Shown one piece after another: positions 26,949 to 36,275 of a DNA stretch of 64,000 nucleotides. Source of the DNA: Chitinophaga sp. MM2321 (GTDB lineage: Bacteria; Bacteroidota; Bacteroidia; Chitinophagales; Chitinophagaceae). The first letter of the stretch is position 1, and every line of letters begins with the position of its first letter. The stretch spans positions 62,001-126,000 of the forward strand of contig NZ_OZ035533.1 of the NCBI RefSeq assembly GCF_964033635.1, read 5' to 3'. Made by a program: the position numbers and the translations under genes. The notes below the pieces were generated by a model. The model was not told the origin of the DNA. It did not search any database and saw only the letters and a list, made by a program, of their open reading frames with translations.

Positions 26949-27383
26949 TTATTTAGTGAGTTGACGGTCTACAGACCAGCGGCCTGCACCTTTTATGATC
27001 AGGGCAATGTTGATACCGATGACCAGTAAATGATATTCGAATCCTTCACCTTGCTGTGCGCCTGTCCAGTTCATAAAAAAGCCGTTGGCAGCATGCATGG
27101 AAATGGCTACCATCATGATGGCAGTACTCATGATCGCCCAGATTCGGGTAGTGAAGCCAATAAGGATCAGGAGTGCGCCGATGCTCTCGGTAAATATAAC
27201 CAGGAATGCCAGTATGGCCGGTGTGCCTCCTTGTGTGAAATAATCCATGGTGGCTTTAAAACCGTGGCCGCCAAACATGCCCAGTAATTTCTGTGCGCCA
27301 TGTGGTAATATGACCAATGCTACCGTTATGCGCACTATAAAGGCGGTGAGACTGTTGTCTGTTTGTAATAAACGTTTTAACAT
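26949..27383 (-). CDS. DoxX family membrane protein
   Basis: This 144-residue protein has four hydrophobic segments and the DoxX family pattern (LTAFIVRITVALVILPHGAQKLLG near the N-terminus, split by charged turns). I chose the ATG at 27383 (MLKRLLQ); the longer frame from 27425 would run through the promoter and operator. DoxX proteins are linked to quinone and thiol redox homeostasis in the membrane. It is the first gene of an operon with periplasmic yceI. Confidence 0.9.
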   Translation of the reverse strand: MLKRLLQTDNSLTAFIVRITVALVILPHGAQKLLGMFGGHGFKATMDYFTQGGTPAILAFLVIFTESIGALLILIGFTTRIWAIMSTAIMMVAISMHAANGFFMNWTGAQQGEGFEYHLLVIGINIALIIKGAGRWSVDRQLTK

Positions 27384-27407
27384 GTGTGTTGGATATGTAA
27401 GTGTGTA

Positions 27408-27438
27408 CAAATATTGTCTATACAAGTATTAAGGCAAA
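27408..27438 (-). promoter_or_regulatory. Promoter of the doxX-yceI operon
   Basis: On the minus strand, TTTG (27435-27438), a 19-nt spacer and AATATTTG (27408-27415) match the Bacteroidota consensus except for the first T of TAnnTTTG. The start codon is 25 bp downstream. The operator at 27414-27425 lies within the spacer and -7 element, so a bound repressor would block polymerase. Confidence 0.75.
27414..27425. promoter_or_regulatory. MarR-type operator in the doxX promoter
   Basis: TTGTCTATACAA differs by one base from the perfect palindrome TTGTATATACAA found in the marR promoter 500 bp away. Its position over the -7/spacer region argues for repression. Confidence 0.7.
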
Positions 27439-27443
27439 AAAAA

Positions 27444-27896
27444 TCAATCACGCAGTTTATCCAGTAATTCGTTCAGCATGCTCACTTCTTCTTTGGTAAT
27501 TTTTTTAGTGAGACGCTTATGATTTTTGTCGATTATAGGTTCCAGTTCTGTTAAAAGCGCCTTTCCCTTATCGGTGATCTCGATTTCTACCTTGCGCCGG
27601 TTCGATTCACACTGGTTGCGTGTAAGGAGTCCTTTCTGGCGCAGCTTTTCCACCAGCCGGGTAGCATTGCTCATTTTATCCATCATGCGCTCCTGGATGT
27701 CCAGTAGGTTTAATGGTTTTGGGCTGCTGCCGCGGAGGATTCTTAATACGTTGAATTGCTGGGAAGAGATATCATACGGTTTTAATACATGTGATATGCC
27801 TACTTCCAGCCAGTTAGCTGTAAATACAATGTTCAGCATGGCACGTTGGTATTCATCTTTGAATCTTGTTTGTTTTATTTCATCTTCCAGTTTCAT
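27444..27896 (-). CDS. MarR family transcriptional regulator
   Basis: This 150-residue winged-helix regulator has MarR features: recognition region LNLLDIQERMMDKMSNATRLVEKL, wing ESNRRKVEIEITDKGKALL and terminal dimerisation helices. MarR proteins are dimers that leave DNA upon binding phenolics, quinones or oxidants. A perfect palindrome overlaps its own promoter and a near copy overlaps the doxX promoter, so it probably represses itself and the doxX-yceI operon downstream. Confidence 0.94.
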   Translation of the reverse strand: MKLEDEIKQTRFKDEYQRAMLNIVFTANWLEVGISHVLKPYDISSQQFNVLRILRGSSPKPLNLLDIQERMMDKMSNATRLVEKLRQKGLLTRNQCESNRRKVEIEITDKGKALLTELEPIIDKNHKRLTKKITKEEVSMLNELLDKLRD

Positions 27897-27913
27897 AATT
27901 ACAAATACAACTG

Positions 27914-27925
27914 TTGTATATACAA
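27914..27925. promoter_or_regulatory. MarR autoregulatory operator
   Basis: TTGTATATACAA is a perfect palindrome (extended to 14 bp, GTTGTATATACAAC, 27913-27926). It sits directly after the -7 element at the expected transcription start, 17 bp before the marR start codon. Confidence 0.8.
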
Positions 27926-27956
27926 CAAAGGTAAGTGTATTTTTAATACCGGCAAA
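27926..27956 (-). promoter_or_regulatory. Promoter of marR
   Basis: On the minus strand, TTTG (27953-27956), 19 nt and TACCTTTG (27926-27933) are a perfect match to the Bacteroidota primary-sigma consensus. Confidence 0.85.
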
Positions 27957-27966
27957 TTATTTTCAT

Positions 27967-28003
27967 AAAAAAGGGGAGGAATTGCGAATTCCTCCCCTTT
28001 TTT
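27967..28003 (-). terminator. Rho-independent terminator of the SDR gene
   Basis: Runs of A and T flank GGGGAGGAATT and AATTCCTCCCC, a perfect 17-bp stem with the 3-nt loop gcg. It follows the stop of the minus-strand SDR gene by 16 bp. Confidence 0.95.
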
Positions 28004-28019
28004 ATGGCTTTTCCCTTTC

Positions 28020-28760
28020 TTAACTGTTATATCCTCCATCTATTGTGATAGCAGTACCGGTAATGTGGCCTCCTTCGGGAGAGGCGAGGAAAGCCACCAG
28101 GGAGGCAACATCCTCCACATCGCCATAATGCCCCAGCGAAATACCCTGCCGCTGCATAGCTGCATGGGGGCCATCAGCCGGATTCATCTCGGTATCGATA
28201 GGACCGGGCTGCACCAGGTTGACAGTAATACCACGTGATCCCAGATCGCGTGACAGCCCTTTGTTGAAGGCAGTAAGCGCCGATTTACTCATGGAGTAAA
28301 GGGTGCCTGTGGGGGCAGTGACCCTGTCGGCCATGCTACTGCCTATCGTGATAATGCTGTTGCCCTTTTCCATATGACGCGCCGCCGCCTGTGAAGCCAC
28401 AAACACAGCGCGGGTATTCACGGCCATGGTAAGATCATAGTCTTCCAGCGTATAATCATCAAATGGTTTCATCACCGCCATACCGGCATTATTAACGAGT
28501 ATGTCTATACGGCCAAATGTTTTGATGGTTTGATCTACTGCTGCAATCACAGCCTGGGAGTCAGCACTGTCGGCTGCCACCGCTAATGCGCGCTGCCCTT
28601 TTTCTTTCAGTTCAGTGACCAGTGCCGTAGCTTTCTCTGTGCTTTTTGTGTAGGTAAATGCTACCATAGCACCTTCTGCTGCAAGACGTTTAACGATGGC
28701 GGCACCCATACCGCGACTACCTCCTGTTACCAGGGCTATCTTATTTTCCAGACGTTTCAT
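28020..28760 (-). CDS. SDR family NAD(P)-dependent oxidoreductase
   Basis: This 246-residue classical short-chain dehydrogenase has the cofactor motif TGGSRGMG, NNAG near residue 90, a catalytic Ser in GSSMADR and YSMSK carrying Tyr and Lys. It is cytosolic. It resembles FabG-like 3-oxoacyl reductases but also many xenobiotic carbonyl reductases, so the substrate is unknown. It is a single-gene unit with a -7 element at 28781 and an inverted repeat upstream that suggests a dedicated repressor. Confidence 0.93.
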   Translation of the reverse strand: MKRLENKIALVTGGSRGMGAAIVKRLAAEGAMVAFTYTKSTEKATALVTELKEKGQRALAVAADSADSQAVIAAVDQTIKTFGRIDILVNNAGMAVMKPFDDYTLEDYDLTMAVNTRAVFVASQAAARHMEKGNSIITIGSSMADRVTAPTGTLYSMSKSALTAFNKGLSRDLGSRGITVNLVQPGPIDTEMNPADGPHAAMQRQGISLGHYGDVEDVASLVAFLASPEGGHITGTAITIDGGYNS

Positions 28761-28780
28761 AAAAATAGTTTTTATGCCTG

Positions 28781-28849
28781 CAAAGCTAGACTGGTAGCCT
28801 GGATAAAAGAAGAGGGGTGTTAATTGTTAACTACTAACAAAAATGTTAG
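28781..28849 (-). promoter_or_regulatory. -7 element and operator-like inverted repeat before the SDR gene
   Basis: On the minus strand TAGCTTTG (28781-28788) fits TAnnTTTG, 21 bp before the start codon. At 28834-28849, CTAACA-AAAA-TGTTAG is a perfect inverted repeat about 50 bp upstream of the -7 element. No good TTTG at -33 is present, so activator control is possible. Confidence 0.5.
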
Positions 28850-28931
28850 CGGGTATCAGTAGGGGGTTGTTAAAATGCATTTTTTAGTGAGATAAATAAA
28901 ATGGCATTCTCATCTGAAAGAACATTGACTT

Positions 28932-29441
28932 TTACAGGTATTTTTCTTTGATGATTTGCAAATGATGGAGCTGGTGCCCCGCAATGGTAAAGCCCATTGC
29001 GAGGATACTCATTTCATATTTCCAGTTCATGCCTGTTCTCAGGAGGGTGTCATCGGAAAAACTTTTAAACAGCGCGATGGTGGAAATCCGTACGGCGATC
29101 AGCTCATCCAGTACATCCTGCAGGCTGCGGTTATCGATGAAGGTGTTGTCGGCAAACAGGTCCTGATCAAATCCAGGTGGTGATGTTTTATCGTGGCGTG
29201 CAAACAGTAAGGTGCGGTAGGCGAATACCCTTTCTGTATCCGTGATATGCTGGAATACATTTTTCAGCGTCCATTTGCCGGGTGCATAGGCATAATTGCC
29301 CTGTGGCTCCAGTTGTGCAATATTGAGTGCCTGTAGTGCCTGTAATGATTCATCCAGCGCAACGGAGAGGTCAATGTCCGGCACGTGGTCTACATAGCGG
29401 TCATAATATTCAAGAGCGGGGGATATAGCGGCCTTTTTCAT
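28932..29441 (-). CDS. DinB family protein
   Basis: This 169-residue four-helix-bundle protein of the DinB/YfiT-like group has metal-ligand histidines in KNVFQHITDTERVF and the C-terminal GHQLHHLQII. Family members include thiol-dependent transferases and damage-induced proteins of unknown function. It is monocistronic in context, with 171 bp to the SDR start upstream in coordinates. Confidence 0.9.
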   Translation of the reverse strand: MKKAAISPALEYYDRYVDHVPDIDLSVALDESLQALQALNIAQLEPQGNYAYAPGKWTLKNVFQHITDTERVFAYRTLLFARHDKTSPPGFDQDLFADNTFIDNRSLQDVLDELIAVRISTIALFKSFSDDTLLRTGMNWKYEMSILAMGFTIAGHQLHHLQIIKEKYL

Positions 29442-29629
29442 GTGTGAAATTTTGTGGTAAATAAATGTACGAACATTTTTTCACGCCGTTGCTACGGGTA
29501 AATATCAGCCATATGTGCTTTGATTTCGTTTAGTCGTGTTCGTTATACAATCTCCCTGGGTGAGGCCTTTCTCTGGAAAACTAAATAGCCATATTACAAA
29601 ATCTCCTTATTCTCATTAAATATATTTTA

Positions 29630-29637
29630 TATATTTG
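29630..29637 (+). promoter_or_regulatory. -7 element before the rhamnosidase
   Basis: TATATTTG matches TAnnTTTG and lies 17 bp before the start codon, implying a very short leader. The -33 position (TTAT) is weak. Confidence 0.5.
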
Positions 29638-29654
29638 TATACAACCTCCCTACT

Positions 29655-31904
29655 ATGAAATATCTGCAACGATGTATAGCAGCGTTCCTGCTGCCGTTAT
29701 CAGGCGCAATGTGGCCGGTACAGGCACAATCGCAGCAAGTGGCTGGTGAAACGCCTGCGCAATGGGATGCCCGCTGGATCACCAGTACAGAAGCGGCCCC
29801 TGCCTTATATGGGGTCTATCTTTTCCGTAAAACATTTACACTCACCAATTATTCCGGTCCGTTCCTCATTCACCTCACTGCGGATAACCGTTACCGTTTG
29901 TATGTCAACGGCCGCTTTGTGGCCATGGGACCCGCCCGGTCGGACCTGGCCAATTGGTACTACGAAACCCTCGATCTCAGTGCTTACCTTAAATACGGGA
30001 CGAATGTAATCGCCGCGGAAGTGATCAATTACGGCCCGGATAAACCACGTGGACAACTTACACAGGCTACCGGTCTGCTGATACAGGGGCATACCGCCCG
30101 TGAGGCAGCCATCATCAATACCGGCAGCACACCCTGGCAGACCATGGAAGATGGTGCGGTGTACTGTAAGCCGGTAATAACCGCTCCCGGCGCTTTTTAC
30201 GGCGCCTATCCCGGCGATAGTATCGTAGCGGAATACCATCCCTGGGACTGGCAGGAGGCTACCTATAACGACTCCTGCTGGGACAAGGCTGCAGTAGCTG
30301 CCCCCGTTACCCTGCAAGGCACCAGTGCGCTGGGCTGGCGTATGTTGTCGCCACGGCCGGTCGGACCACTCCAACATCAGCGCGAAAACTTTACCCGGAT
30401 CGCAGAACAGGAAGGAGTCACTGTGCCGGCTGACTTTTTAAAAGGAATCAAGCCACTAACGATACCGGCTCAACGAAAAATAAGATTGCTGCTGGACCGT
30501 GGCCAACTGACTACCGGTTTCCCCGAACTACTGCTGAGTGGAGGACTGGACGCTTCGGTACGGATAACCTACCGGGCGCCTTACAACAATGAAACCATCG
30601 TGCAGGATGTAATCCGCCCCGATGGCGGTAACCGCCGAAAATTTACACCTGTTGGCTACCGCACCTTCAGGTATGTACAACTGGACATTGAAACCGGAAA
30701 ATCGTCCCTCACCCTGGAAGATTACTACAACGTATATACGCAGTATGGACTGACGGAGAAAGCCGCCTTTTCCGCCTCGCCTGAAACAGATACGATCTGG
30801 CAGACGGCCCGGCGCATCGCCTTCGCCGGGGCTCAGGACAACCTGTATAATGATCTCTGGCAGGAACAGCTGCAATATATACAGGACGCGCATATTCACG
30901 GCCTGGGTATCCTGTATTTTTCGGGAGACGGTCAATTGTTGCGGAATGCACTGCGGCAATTCGACCAGTCACGCATTCCCGAAGGGTTGATCCGTACACG
31001 GTATCCTGCCGATGATATGCAGGTATCCGTTGCAGCTGCATTTGACTGGATCGTTGCCATCCAGGATTACCTGCTTTTTAAAGAAGATAAGGCGCTGGCA
31101 AAACAGCTATATCCCGGTGTTCGTAATATCCTCGACTGGTTTGCCCGCTACAGGGATGCGGCGACAGGACTACCGGGGAATATGCCTTACCGCGACAGCG
31201 CGGCTATTGCGCCCCTTACTTTCCAGTACCTGTATTCGCTGCGGCAGGCGGCCGCCATTGCCGGTTACTGCGATAAGCCCGCCGATTCTACGGCATATGT
31301 GCGTATAGCCGATAAGTTAAGAGAAGTGGTGTACAGGTATTGTTTTGATGCAGGTAAAGGATTGTATGCAGAAACAGCCGGTAAAAAAACGTTCTCCCGC
31401 TACACCAATGCCATGGCTGTACTGGCAGAGGCAGTACCGCCCAGGCAGGTGAAAAATGTAATGCAGCGGATGGTAAAAGAAAAAGCATTGCCGGAAGAAT
31501 CACTCCGTGATAAGTTTTATATTTTCAGGGCCATGCAGGAAACAGGCACTACCGGCACCTTCCAGTCAGAACTGGCGCCCTGGCACCCGGTGCAGGAAGA
31601 AAATAGCAGCCTGTATCAATCTGTTACCTGCGTCGCCAATATATATCTGTTGGGCATAACCGCCGGTATCCAGTCAACTTCCTATGGCTTTAAAACAGCA
31701 TTGATAGCGCCCGCTCCAGGCAACCTGAAACAGGTAAACGCTGCTATGCCCCATCCTGATGGTGGCATGATAGAAGTAGCACTCAACTTTGATGATAATC
31801 GTGTATCCGGTACCGTTACACTGCCCTTTGGCATCACCGGCAAATTCAGATGGAGAGGAAAAGAGACGGTGTTGCATGGAGGGCCCCAACACATAGAGAT
31901 GTGA
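29655..31904 (+). CDS. GH78-like alpha-L-rhamnosidase
   Basis: This 749-residue exported protein has a signal peptide ending near VQAQ (about residue 24). An N-terminal jelly-roll (LFRKTFTL, LTADNRYRLYVNGRFVAMGPARSDLANWYYETLDLS, interrupted) matches the rhamnosidase N-terminal domain. It is followed by a six-hairpin catalytic domain with the acidic segment AGAQDNLYNDLWQEQLQYIQDAHI, where catalytic acids of GH78 lie, and a C-terminal beta domain. It would release terminal L-rhamnose from plant or bacterial glycans in the periplasm. It stands alone, not in a PUL. Confidence 0.85.
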   Translation: MKYLQRCIAAFLLPLSGAMWPVQAQSQQVAGETPAQWDARWITSTEAAPALYGVYLFRKTFTLTNYSGPFLIHLTADNRYRLYVNGRFVAMGPARSDLANWYYETLDLSAYLKYGTNVIAAEVINYGPDKPRGQLTQATGLLIQGHTAREAAIINTGSTPWQTMEDGAVYCKPVITAPGAFYGAYPGDSIVAEYHPWDWQEATYNDSCWDKAAVAAPVTLQGTSALGWRMLSPRPVGPLQHQRENFTRIAEQEGVTVPADFLKGIKPLTIPAQRKIRLLLDRGQLTTGFPELLLSGGLDASVRITYRAPYNNETIVQDVIRPDGGNRRKFTPVGYRTFRYVQLDIETGKSSLTLEDYYNVYTQYGLTEKAAFSASPETDTIWQTARRIAFAGAQDNLYNDLWQEQLQYIQDAHIHGLGILYFSGDGQLLRNALRQFDQSRIPEGLIRTRYPADDMQVSVAAAFDWIVAIQDYLLFKEDKALAKQLYPGVRNILDWFARYRDAATGLPGNMPYRDSAAIAPLTFQYLYSLRQAAAIAGYCDKPADSTAYVRIADKLREVVYRYCFDAGKGLYAETAGKKTFSRYTNAMAVLAEAVPPRQVKNVMQRMVKEKALPEESLRDKFYIFRAMQETGTTGTFQSELAPWHPVQEENSSLYQSVTCVANIYLLGITAGIQSTSYGFKTALIAPAPGNLKQVNAAMPHPDGGMIEVALNFDDNRVSGTVTLPFGITGKFRWRGKETVLHGGPQHIEM

Positions 31905-32008
31905 TTTACGAATTTTTTGATTTTTTGATTTTGAGATTTATAGAAAGATATTTCCCGAAGATCTTCGCTTTAAATCCCAAAATCTCAAAATCAAAAAATT
32001 CGTAAATC
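31903..32008. repeat. Modular palindromic element, copy A
   Basis: GATTTACGAATTTTTTGATTT at the left (31903 on) is inverted at the right end (to 32008). The inner parts pair in more than one register. The core includes the palindrome GAAGATCTTC and CGCTTTAAAT, also found in the element at 42896. It fills the gap between the convergent rhamnosidase and TMEM220 genes and overlaps the rhamnosidase stop codon. Confidence 0.85.
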
Positions 32009-32009
32009 C

Positions 32010-32390
32010 CTAAATATTTCTTTTCCTTCTTTTTGAATAGACATAATTAATCCCCAGCACCGCAATACATATAAACAGGCCAAAGAATTCCCTGGTATCT
32101 TCTATCCATGGCTTGGTGGCCTTCATGCTTTGGGCAATATTTTCTGCCTGATGCTGCTGCATCCAATCTACAACGCCATCTTTTGTAAAAAATAAATAGA
32201 CTGCATAGGCGAGGTACACCAGTATACCACCGATATACCAGCTGCGGTAAAAACGGTGACGGGCTGCCAATGCGCAGAAAGTGGCAGCATAGAGATAGAT
32301 AGGCATCCATACATACGGATCGGGATCGTTATATTGTAAACCCGCAAAAATGATAAACACCACACAAAAGAAAATATTAAACACTTTCAT
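32010..32390 (-). CDS. TMEM220-like transmembrane protein
   Basis: This 126-residue membrane protein has about four hydrophobic segments and the conserved LQYNDPDPYVWMPIYLY loop after the first helix, typical of the TMEM220 family shared by bacteria and animals. No function is established. It has its own transcription unit, with a 628-bp intergenic region upstream. Confidence 0.88.
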   Translation of the reverse strand: MKVFNIFFCVVFIIFAGLQYNDPDPYVWMPIYLYAATFCALAARHRFYRSWYIGGILVYLAYAVYLFFTKDGVVDWMQQHQAENIAQSMKATKPWIEDTREFFGLFICIAVLGINYVYSKRRKRNI

Positions 32391-33018
32391 GAAACAGAAA
32401 TTAGATCTTAAACATACATAAAAGAAGGACTTCCTGTACTATTTTATATATGGAAGGTCCCATTCTTTCTTTTTCAGGTGCGGCCTGCGAAAAGAAAGCA
32501 GGAAAAAACACCGTTGTATTTTAAAAAAATGTTAAAACAACACTTGTTTGAGCTAAAATATTGTTATATATTCGGCCTGTAATACTCATAATTCCACTTG
32601 AGAACCAAAATTTGAATTATTAACCAAAATCTGAATTATAGTTTAAGAACTACAAAAATGTGTTTCTCACTATTAATTTATTGACATTAAAACTCTTTTC
32701 AGTTAAGCGATCTTAAACGCTATTCGTCATGAGATGAGCTTTCTTTGGGGCAATCATACTGAACGTATGAACTCCATTCTGGTAGTTATGTTTTAACTGC
32801 TGCACAGTCACGTTTACTTTATTTGATCACACGTAGCGCATCATGCGTGTGTATTGAGTGAATTATGCTTTACATATTAACATGAAATTACTTTGCTACA
32901 AACATGCGTGGCACGGAACAGGATTTCTATGTAAAAAAAGTGCTGATCAGTGGTGAGATATATGATAGGTACTCTATTTCTTAACAAGTTTTCTTAAACG
33001 TTAGCCTTAAACCACGTT
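32391..33018. other. 628-bp intergenic region upstream of PUL 2
   Basis: No credible gene is seen. The region contains a tandem direct repeat at 32603-32639 and is otherwise AT-rich. No exact TTTG/TAnnTTTG promoter was found for the SusC gene; TATATTCG at 32567 with TTTG 16 nt upstream is a weak candidate. Confidence 0.6.
32603..32639. repeat. Tandem 18-bp direct repeat (candidate regulator site)
   Basis: AACCAAAATTTGAATTAT and AACCAAAATCTGAATTAT occur in tandem with 19-bp period and one mismatch, 380 bp before the SusC start. Tandem direct repeats of this size suit binding of AraC-type or response-regulator proteins, as in PUL hybrid two-component systems. No such regulator gene is adjacent. 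Confidence 0.6.
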
Positions 33019-36000
33019 ATGAAAAAACATTTTTACCAAGCACTAGCCGTGCTCTGCGGAATTCTGCTGTTACTGTCAGGCAGTAACGCATTTGCACAAA
33101 CGAACGTTACGGGGAAAGTGTCTGATAAAGCATCAGGCAATGCGCTGCCGGGAGTTACAGTTTATATTAAAGGTACCAACCGGGGCACCGCTACTGACCC
33201 TAGTGGAAATTTTAGTTTGCAGGCTAAATCGGGTCAAACACTGATCTTCTCCTTTGTGGGATATGATCCACAGGAAGTCATTGTAAGCAGTGGCCCGATC
33301 AATATTTTAATGGCAGAAAAAGTCGGCTCCCTCGAAGAAGTAGTCGTAACCGGTTATGCCAGTCAGAAAAAGAAAGACCTGACTGGTGCCGTATCCATTG
33401 TAAAAGTGGAGAATCTTACCAAACAACCAACTTCACAAATCGCCAGCCAGTTGCAGGGACAGGTATCAGGCGTTACCGTGTTGGGAGGTGGACAACCAGG
33501 AGAGCAACCCCAGGTAAAAATCAGGGGGATCAATACTTTTGGTAACAACACGCCTTTGTATGTTATTGATGGCGTACCCGTATCTAACCTTACGGATGTG
33601 AATCCTAATGACGTACAAACCATGCAGGTGTTGAAAGATGCCGGCGCCGCTTCTATTTATGGTGCGCGTGCTGCCAATGGCGTAATTGTGATCACTACCA
33701 AAAGAGGTACCGGTAAAGTAAAGGTAACCTATGATGGTTATTATGGTACACAAAGGCCCCATAGCGGAAATCCATGGGGTATCCTGAACCCCCAGGAACA
33801 GGGTGACCTGAAATGGCTGGCACTTTCCAATTCAGGTTTAGCACTTAGTGATAAGCAATATGGTAATGGCGCTACACCGGTAGTACCTGATTATATTGCT
33901 CCGGCAGGATTGAAAGAAGGAGACCCGCTTACAAATCCTGATCTGTATTTTGTAAACCCGGAATATAAATCAGCTGGTGATCCCGCTACCTTTTACCGCA
34001 TATCTAAAGCTAACAAACAAGGTACGGACTGGTTTCATGAAATCTTTAAACCAGCTCCTATTACCAGTCACAATATTTCTGTTTCCGGTGGTGGTGATAT
34101 TGGTAGTTACTTCTTCTCCTTCTATTATTTCAATCAGCAGGGTACGCTCACCAATACCTACAACAAGCGGTATGCAATCCGTTCCAACAGTACTTTCAAT
34201 ATAACAGATCATATCCGGATAGGCGAGAATATGGAATACTCCCTGATCAACAATCCGCAGATCGCTGCCCTTACAGAAGGTAGCGGTATTGGTATGGCTT
34301 TCCGTGAACTGTCTATCATCCCGGTGTATGATATCAAAGGTAACTATGCGGGTTCCAGTGGTTCCGATCTTGGTAATGCCCGTAACCCGGTTGCTATACA
34401 GGATCGCTTTGGCAGAACCAAAGCACAGGCAAGCAGGTTACTGGGAAATGTATTTGCAGAAGCAGATATCCTCAAAAACTTTACACTGAGAACCAGTTTT
34501 GGTGGTGAAATATATTCATTCGATAACTACAATTTTGTTCTGCCGGAATATGAAAATGCGGAAAATAATACCGTGAATTCATTTACAGAAGGTGCGGGGA
34601 ATGGTTATGACTGGACGTGGACCAACACGTTAACTTATCATAAGAATTTTAATCAGCAGCACGATCTGAAAGTACTGATAGGTACGGAAGCATTTGATAA
34701 CCACTATCGCAATGTGACCGGAACAACCACTGATTATTTTTCGTTCGATCCAAACTTTGCGAACCTGTCCACCGGTACCGGTACACCTACCAATGGTAGT
34801 AGCTTTGGCTCAGATGGATTATTCTCCTTATTTGCAAGAGCGGATTACGCTTTCAAAGACCGCTATCTCCTCGGTGCCTTGATCCGTCGGGATGGTTCCA
34901 GCCGCTTTGGTAGCGCCAACAGGTATGGTAACTTCCCCGCGGTGAGTGCTGCATGGCGTATTTCCCAGGAAGAATTCATGAAAGGGATCAGCTGGATCTC
35001 AGATCTGAAGATCCGTGGTGGTTATGGTATTATGGGTAACCAGATTAACGTAGCGCCCGGCAATCAGTTCATTGCTTATGGCTTTAACAGAAGGTCCTCT
35101 TTTTACAGTATCAATGGTGCAGCTACTACCAGCCAGGGTTTCATGCTTACCCAACTGGGTAACCCCGCTGCTAAATGGGAAAGTAACGTAAACTCCAACA
35201 TTGGTATCGATGCAACCTTATTTAAAGGCGCATTGGAATTTACAATAGACTACTATCAGAAAGAAGTAAGGGATCTGTTGTATAATCCTGAGTTGCCCGG
35301 TGTATACGGTGCTGCTACTGTTCCTTTCTCTAACGTAGCTAAAATGAAGAACAAAGGATGGGATGTGTCCATCACCAGTGTAAACAATCTTACCAAAGAT
35401 CTCAAACTGGAATTAACCGGAACTTTAACCACTTATAAAAATACGATTCTCGCAATTTCTGAATCCGCTCCTTATTTCGACCTAGAAGGCCGCCGCTTCG
35501 GATCTCCTATTATCCGAAACGCTATCGGACAATCTATCAGTGAATTCTATGGTTATAAGGTTGTAGGTTTCTGGGATAGCAAGGAAGAGGTAGATGCTGC
35601 CAATGCTGCTGCTAAAGCCAAACATCCGGGCCTGGTAGAGTACCAGCTGGAGGCAGCGATGGGCCGCTTCAAATATGCAGATACGAATGGCGATGGTAAA
35701 GTAGATGCGGATGACCGAACCTATCTTGGCAATCCAAATCCTAAATTTTCTTATGGGCTTAATGTTGGTTTAACGTATAAGAATTTCGACTTCAGCGCAT
35801 TTTTCTATGGAGTGCAGGGTAACAAAATATGGAACCAGGTACTTTGGTGGACTGATTTTTATCCTTCCTTCGTGGGGGCTAAAGGTAAAACAGCCTTATA
35901 TGATTCCTGGACACCTACACACAAGAATGCCAAAGCTCCTATCCAGGAAATAGCATCCCATGCCAGTGCATCTGGTTCTCCTAATTCTTATTTCGTTGAA

Positions 36001-36240
36001 AACGGTTCTTATCTCCGTGCAAAGAATATGCTGATCGGGTATACACTCCCGAAGTATATGCTGGAACACATCGGGATTGAAAAATTCAGGGTATACGTAC
36101 AGGCAGCAAATGTATTTACTATCACCAAGTATTCAGGTATTGATCCTGAAGTAGCTGGTAACTCACAGGCTTTCGGATTAGATGAAGGTGCTTATCCTAA
36201 CCAACGTCAATACCTGGTAGGTGTGAATGTTACATTTTGA
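33019..36240 (+). CDS. SusC/RagA-type TonB-dependent transporter (PUL 2)
   Basis: This 1073-residue protein has a signal peptide cut near AFAQ (about residue 27), a carboxypeptidase-D-like domain (GKVSDKASGNALPGVTVYIKG, split by turns, residues 30-100), a TonB box LEEVVVTGYA near 112, a plug with MQVLKDAGAASIYGARAANG near 205 and a barrel ending in VNVTF. It imports a glycan or oligosaccharide with the SusD encoded 35 bp downstream. Confidence 0.96.
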   Translation: MKKHFYQALAVLCGILLLLSGSNAFAQTNVTGKVSDKASGNALPGVTVYIKGTNRGTATDPSGNFSLQAKSGQTLIFSFVGYDPQEVIVSSGPINILMAEKVGSLEEVVVTGYASQKKKDLTGAVSIVKVENLTKQPTSQIASQLQGQVSGVTVLGGGQPGEQPQVKIRGINTFGNNTPLYVIDGVPVSNLTDVNPNDVQTMQVLKDAGAASIYGARAANGVIVITTKRGTGKVKVTYDGYYGTQRPHSGNPWGILNPQEQGDLKWLALSNSGLALSDKQYGNGATPVVPDYIAPAGLKEGDPLTNPDLYFVNPEYKSAGDPATFYRISKANKQGTDWFHEIFKPAPITSHNISVSGGGDIGSYFFSFYYFNQQGTLTNTYNKRYAIRSNSTFNITDHIRIGENMEYSLINNPQIAALTEGSGIGMAFRELSIIPVYDIKGNYAGSSGSDLGNARNPVAIQDRFGRTKAQASRLLGNVFAEADILKNFTLRTSFGGEIYSFDNYNFVLPEYENAENNTVNSFTEGAGNGYDWTWTNTLTYHKNFNQQHDLKVLIGTEAFDNHYRNVTGTTTDYFSFDPNFANLSTGTGTPTNGSSFGSDGLFSLFARADYAFKDRYLLGALIRRDGSSRFGSANRYGNFPAVSAAWRISQEEFMKGISWISDLKIRGGYGIMGNQINVAPGNQFIAYGFNRRSSFYSINGAATTSQGFMLTQLGNPAAKWESNVNSNIGIDATLFKGALEFTIDYYQKEVRDLLYNPELPGVYGAATVPFSNVAKMKNKGWDVSITSVNNLTKDLKLELTGTLTTYKNTILAISESAPYFDLEGRRFGSPIIRNAIGQSISEFYGYKVVGFWDSKEEVDAANAAAKAKHPGLVEYQLEAAMGRFKYADTNGDGKVDADDRTYLGNPNPKFSYGLNVGLTYKNFDFSAFFYGVQGNKIWNQVLWWTDFYPSFVGAKGKTALYDSWTPTHKNAKAPIQEIASHASASGSPNSYFVENGSYLRAKNMLIGYTLPKYMLEHIGIEKFRVYVQAANVFTITKYSGIDPEVAGNSQAFGLDEGAYPNQRQYLVGVNVTF

Positions 36241-36275
36241 TCTGGATCTTTTGTTGAACTGTAAAAATTAAACAA

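Noticed and set aside
29805..30377. A 190-codon open frame antisense to the rhamnosidase
   Set aside because: Shadow frame; the plus-strand protein has clear family motifs over this stretch.
32567..32574. TATATTCG as the PUL 2 promoter
   Set aside because: It misses the TTTG consensus, the spacing to TTTG is 16 nt, and the leader would exceed 430 nt; too weak to call.
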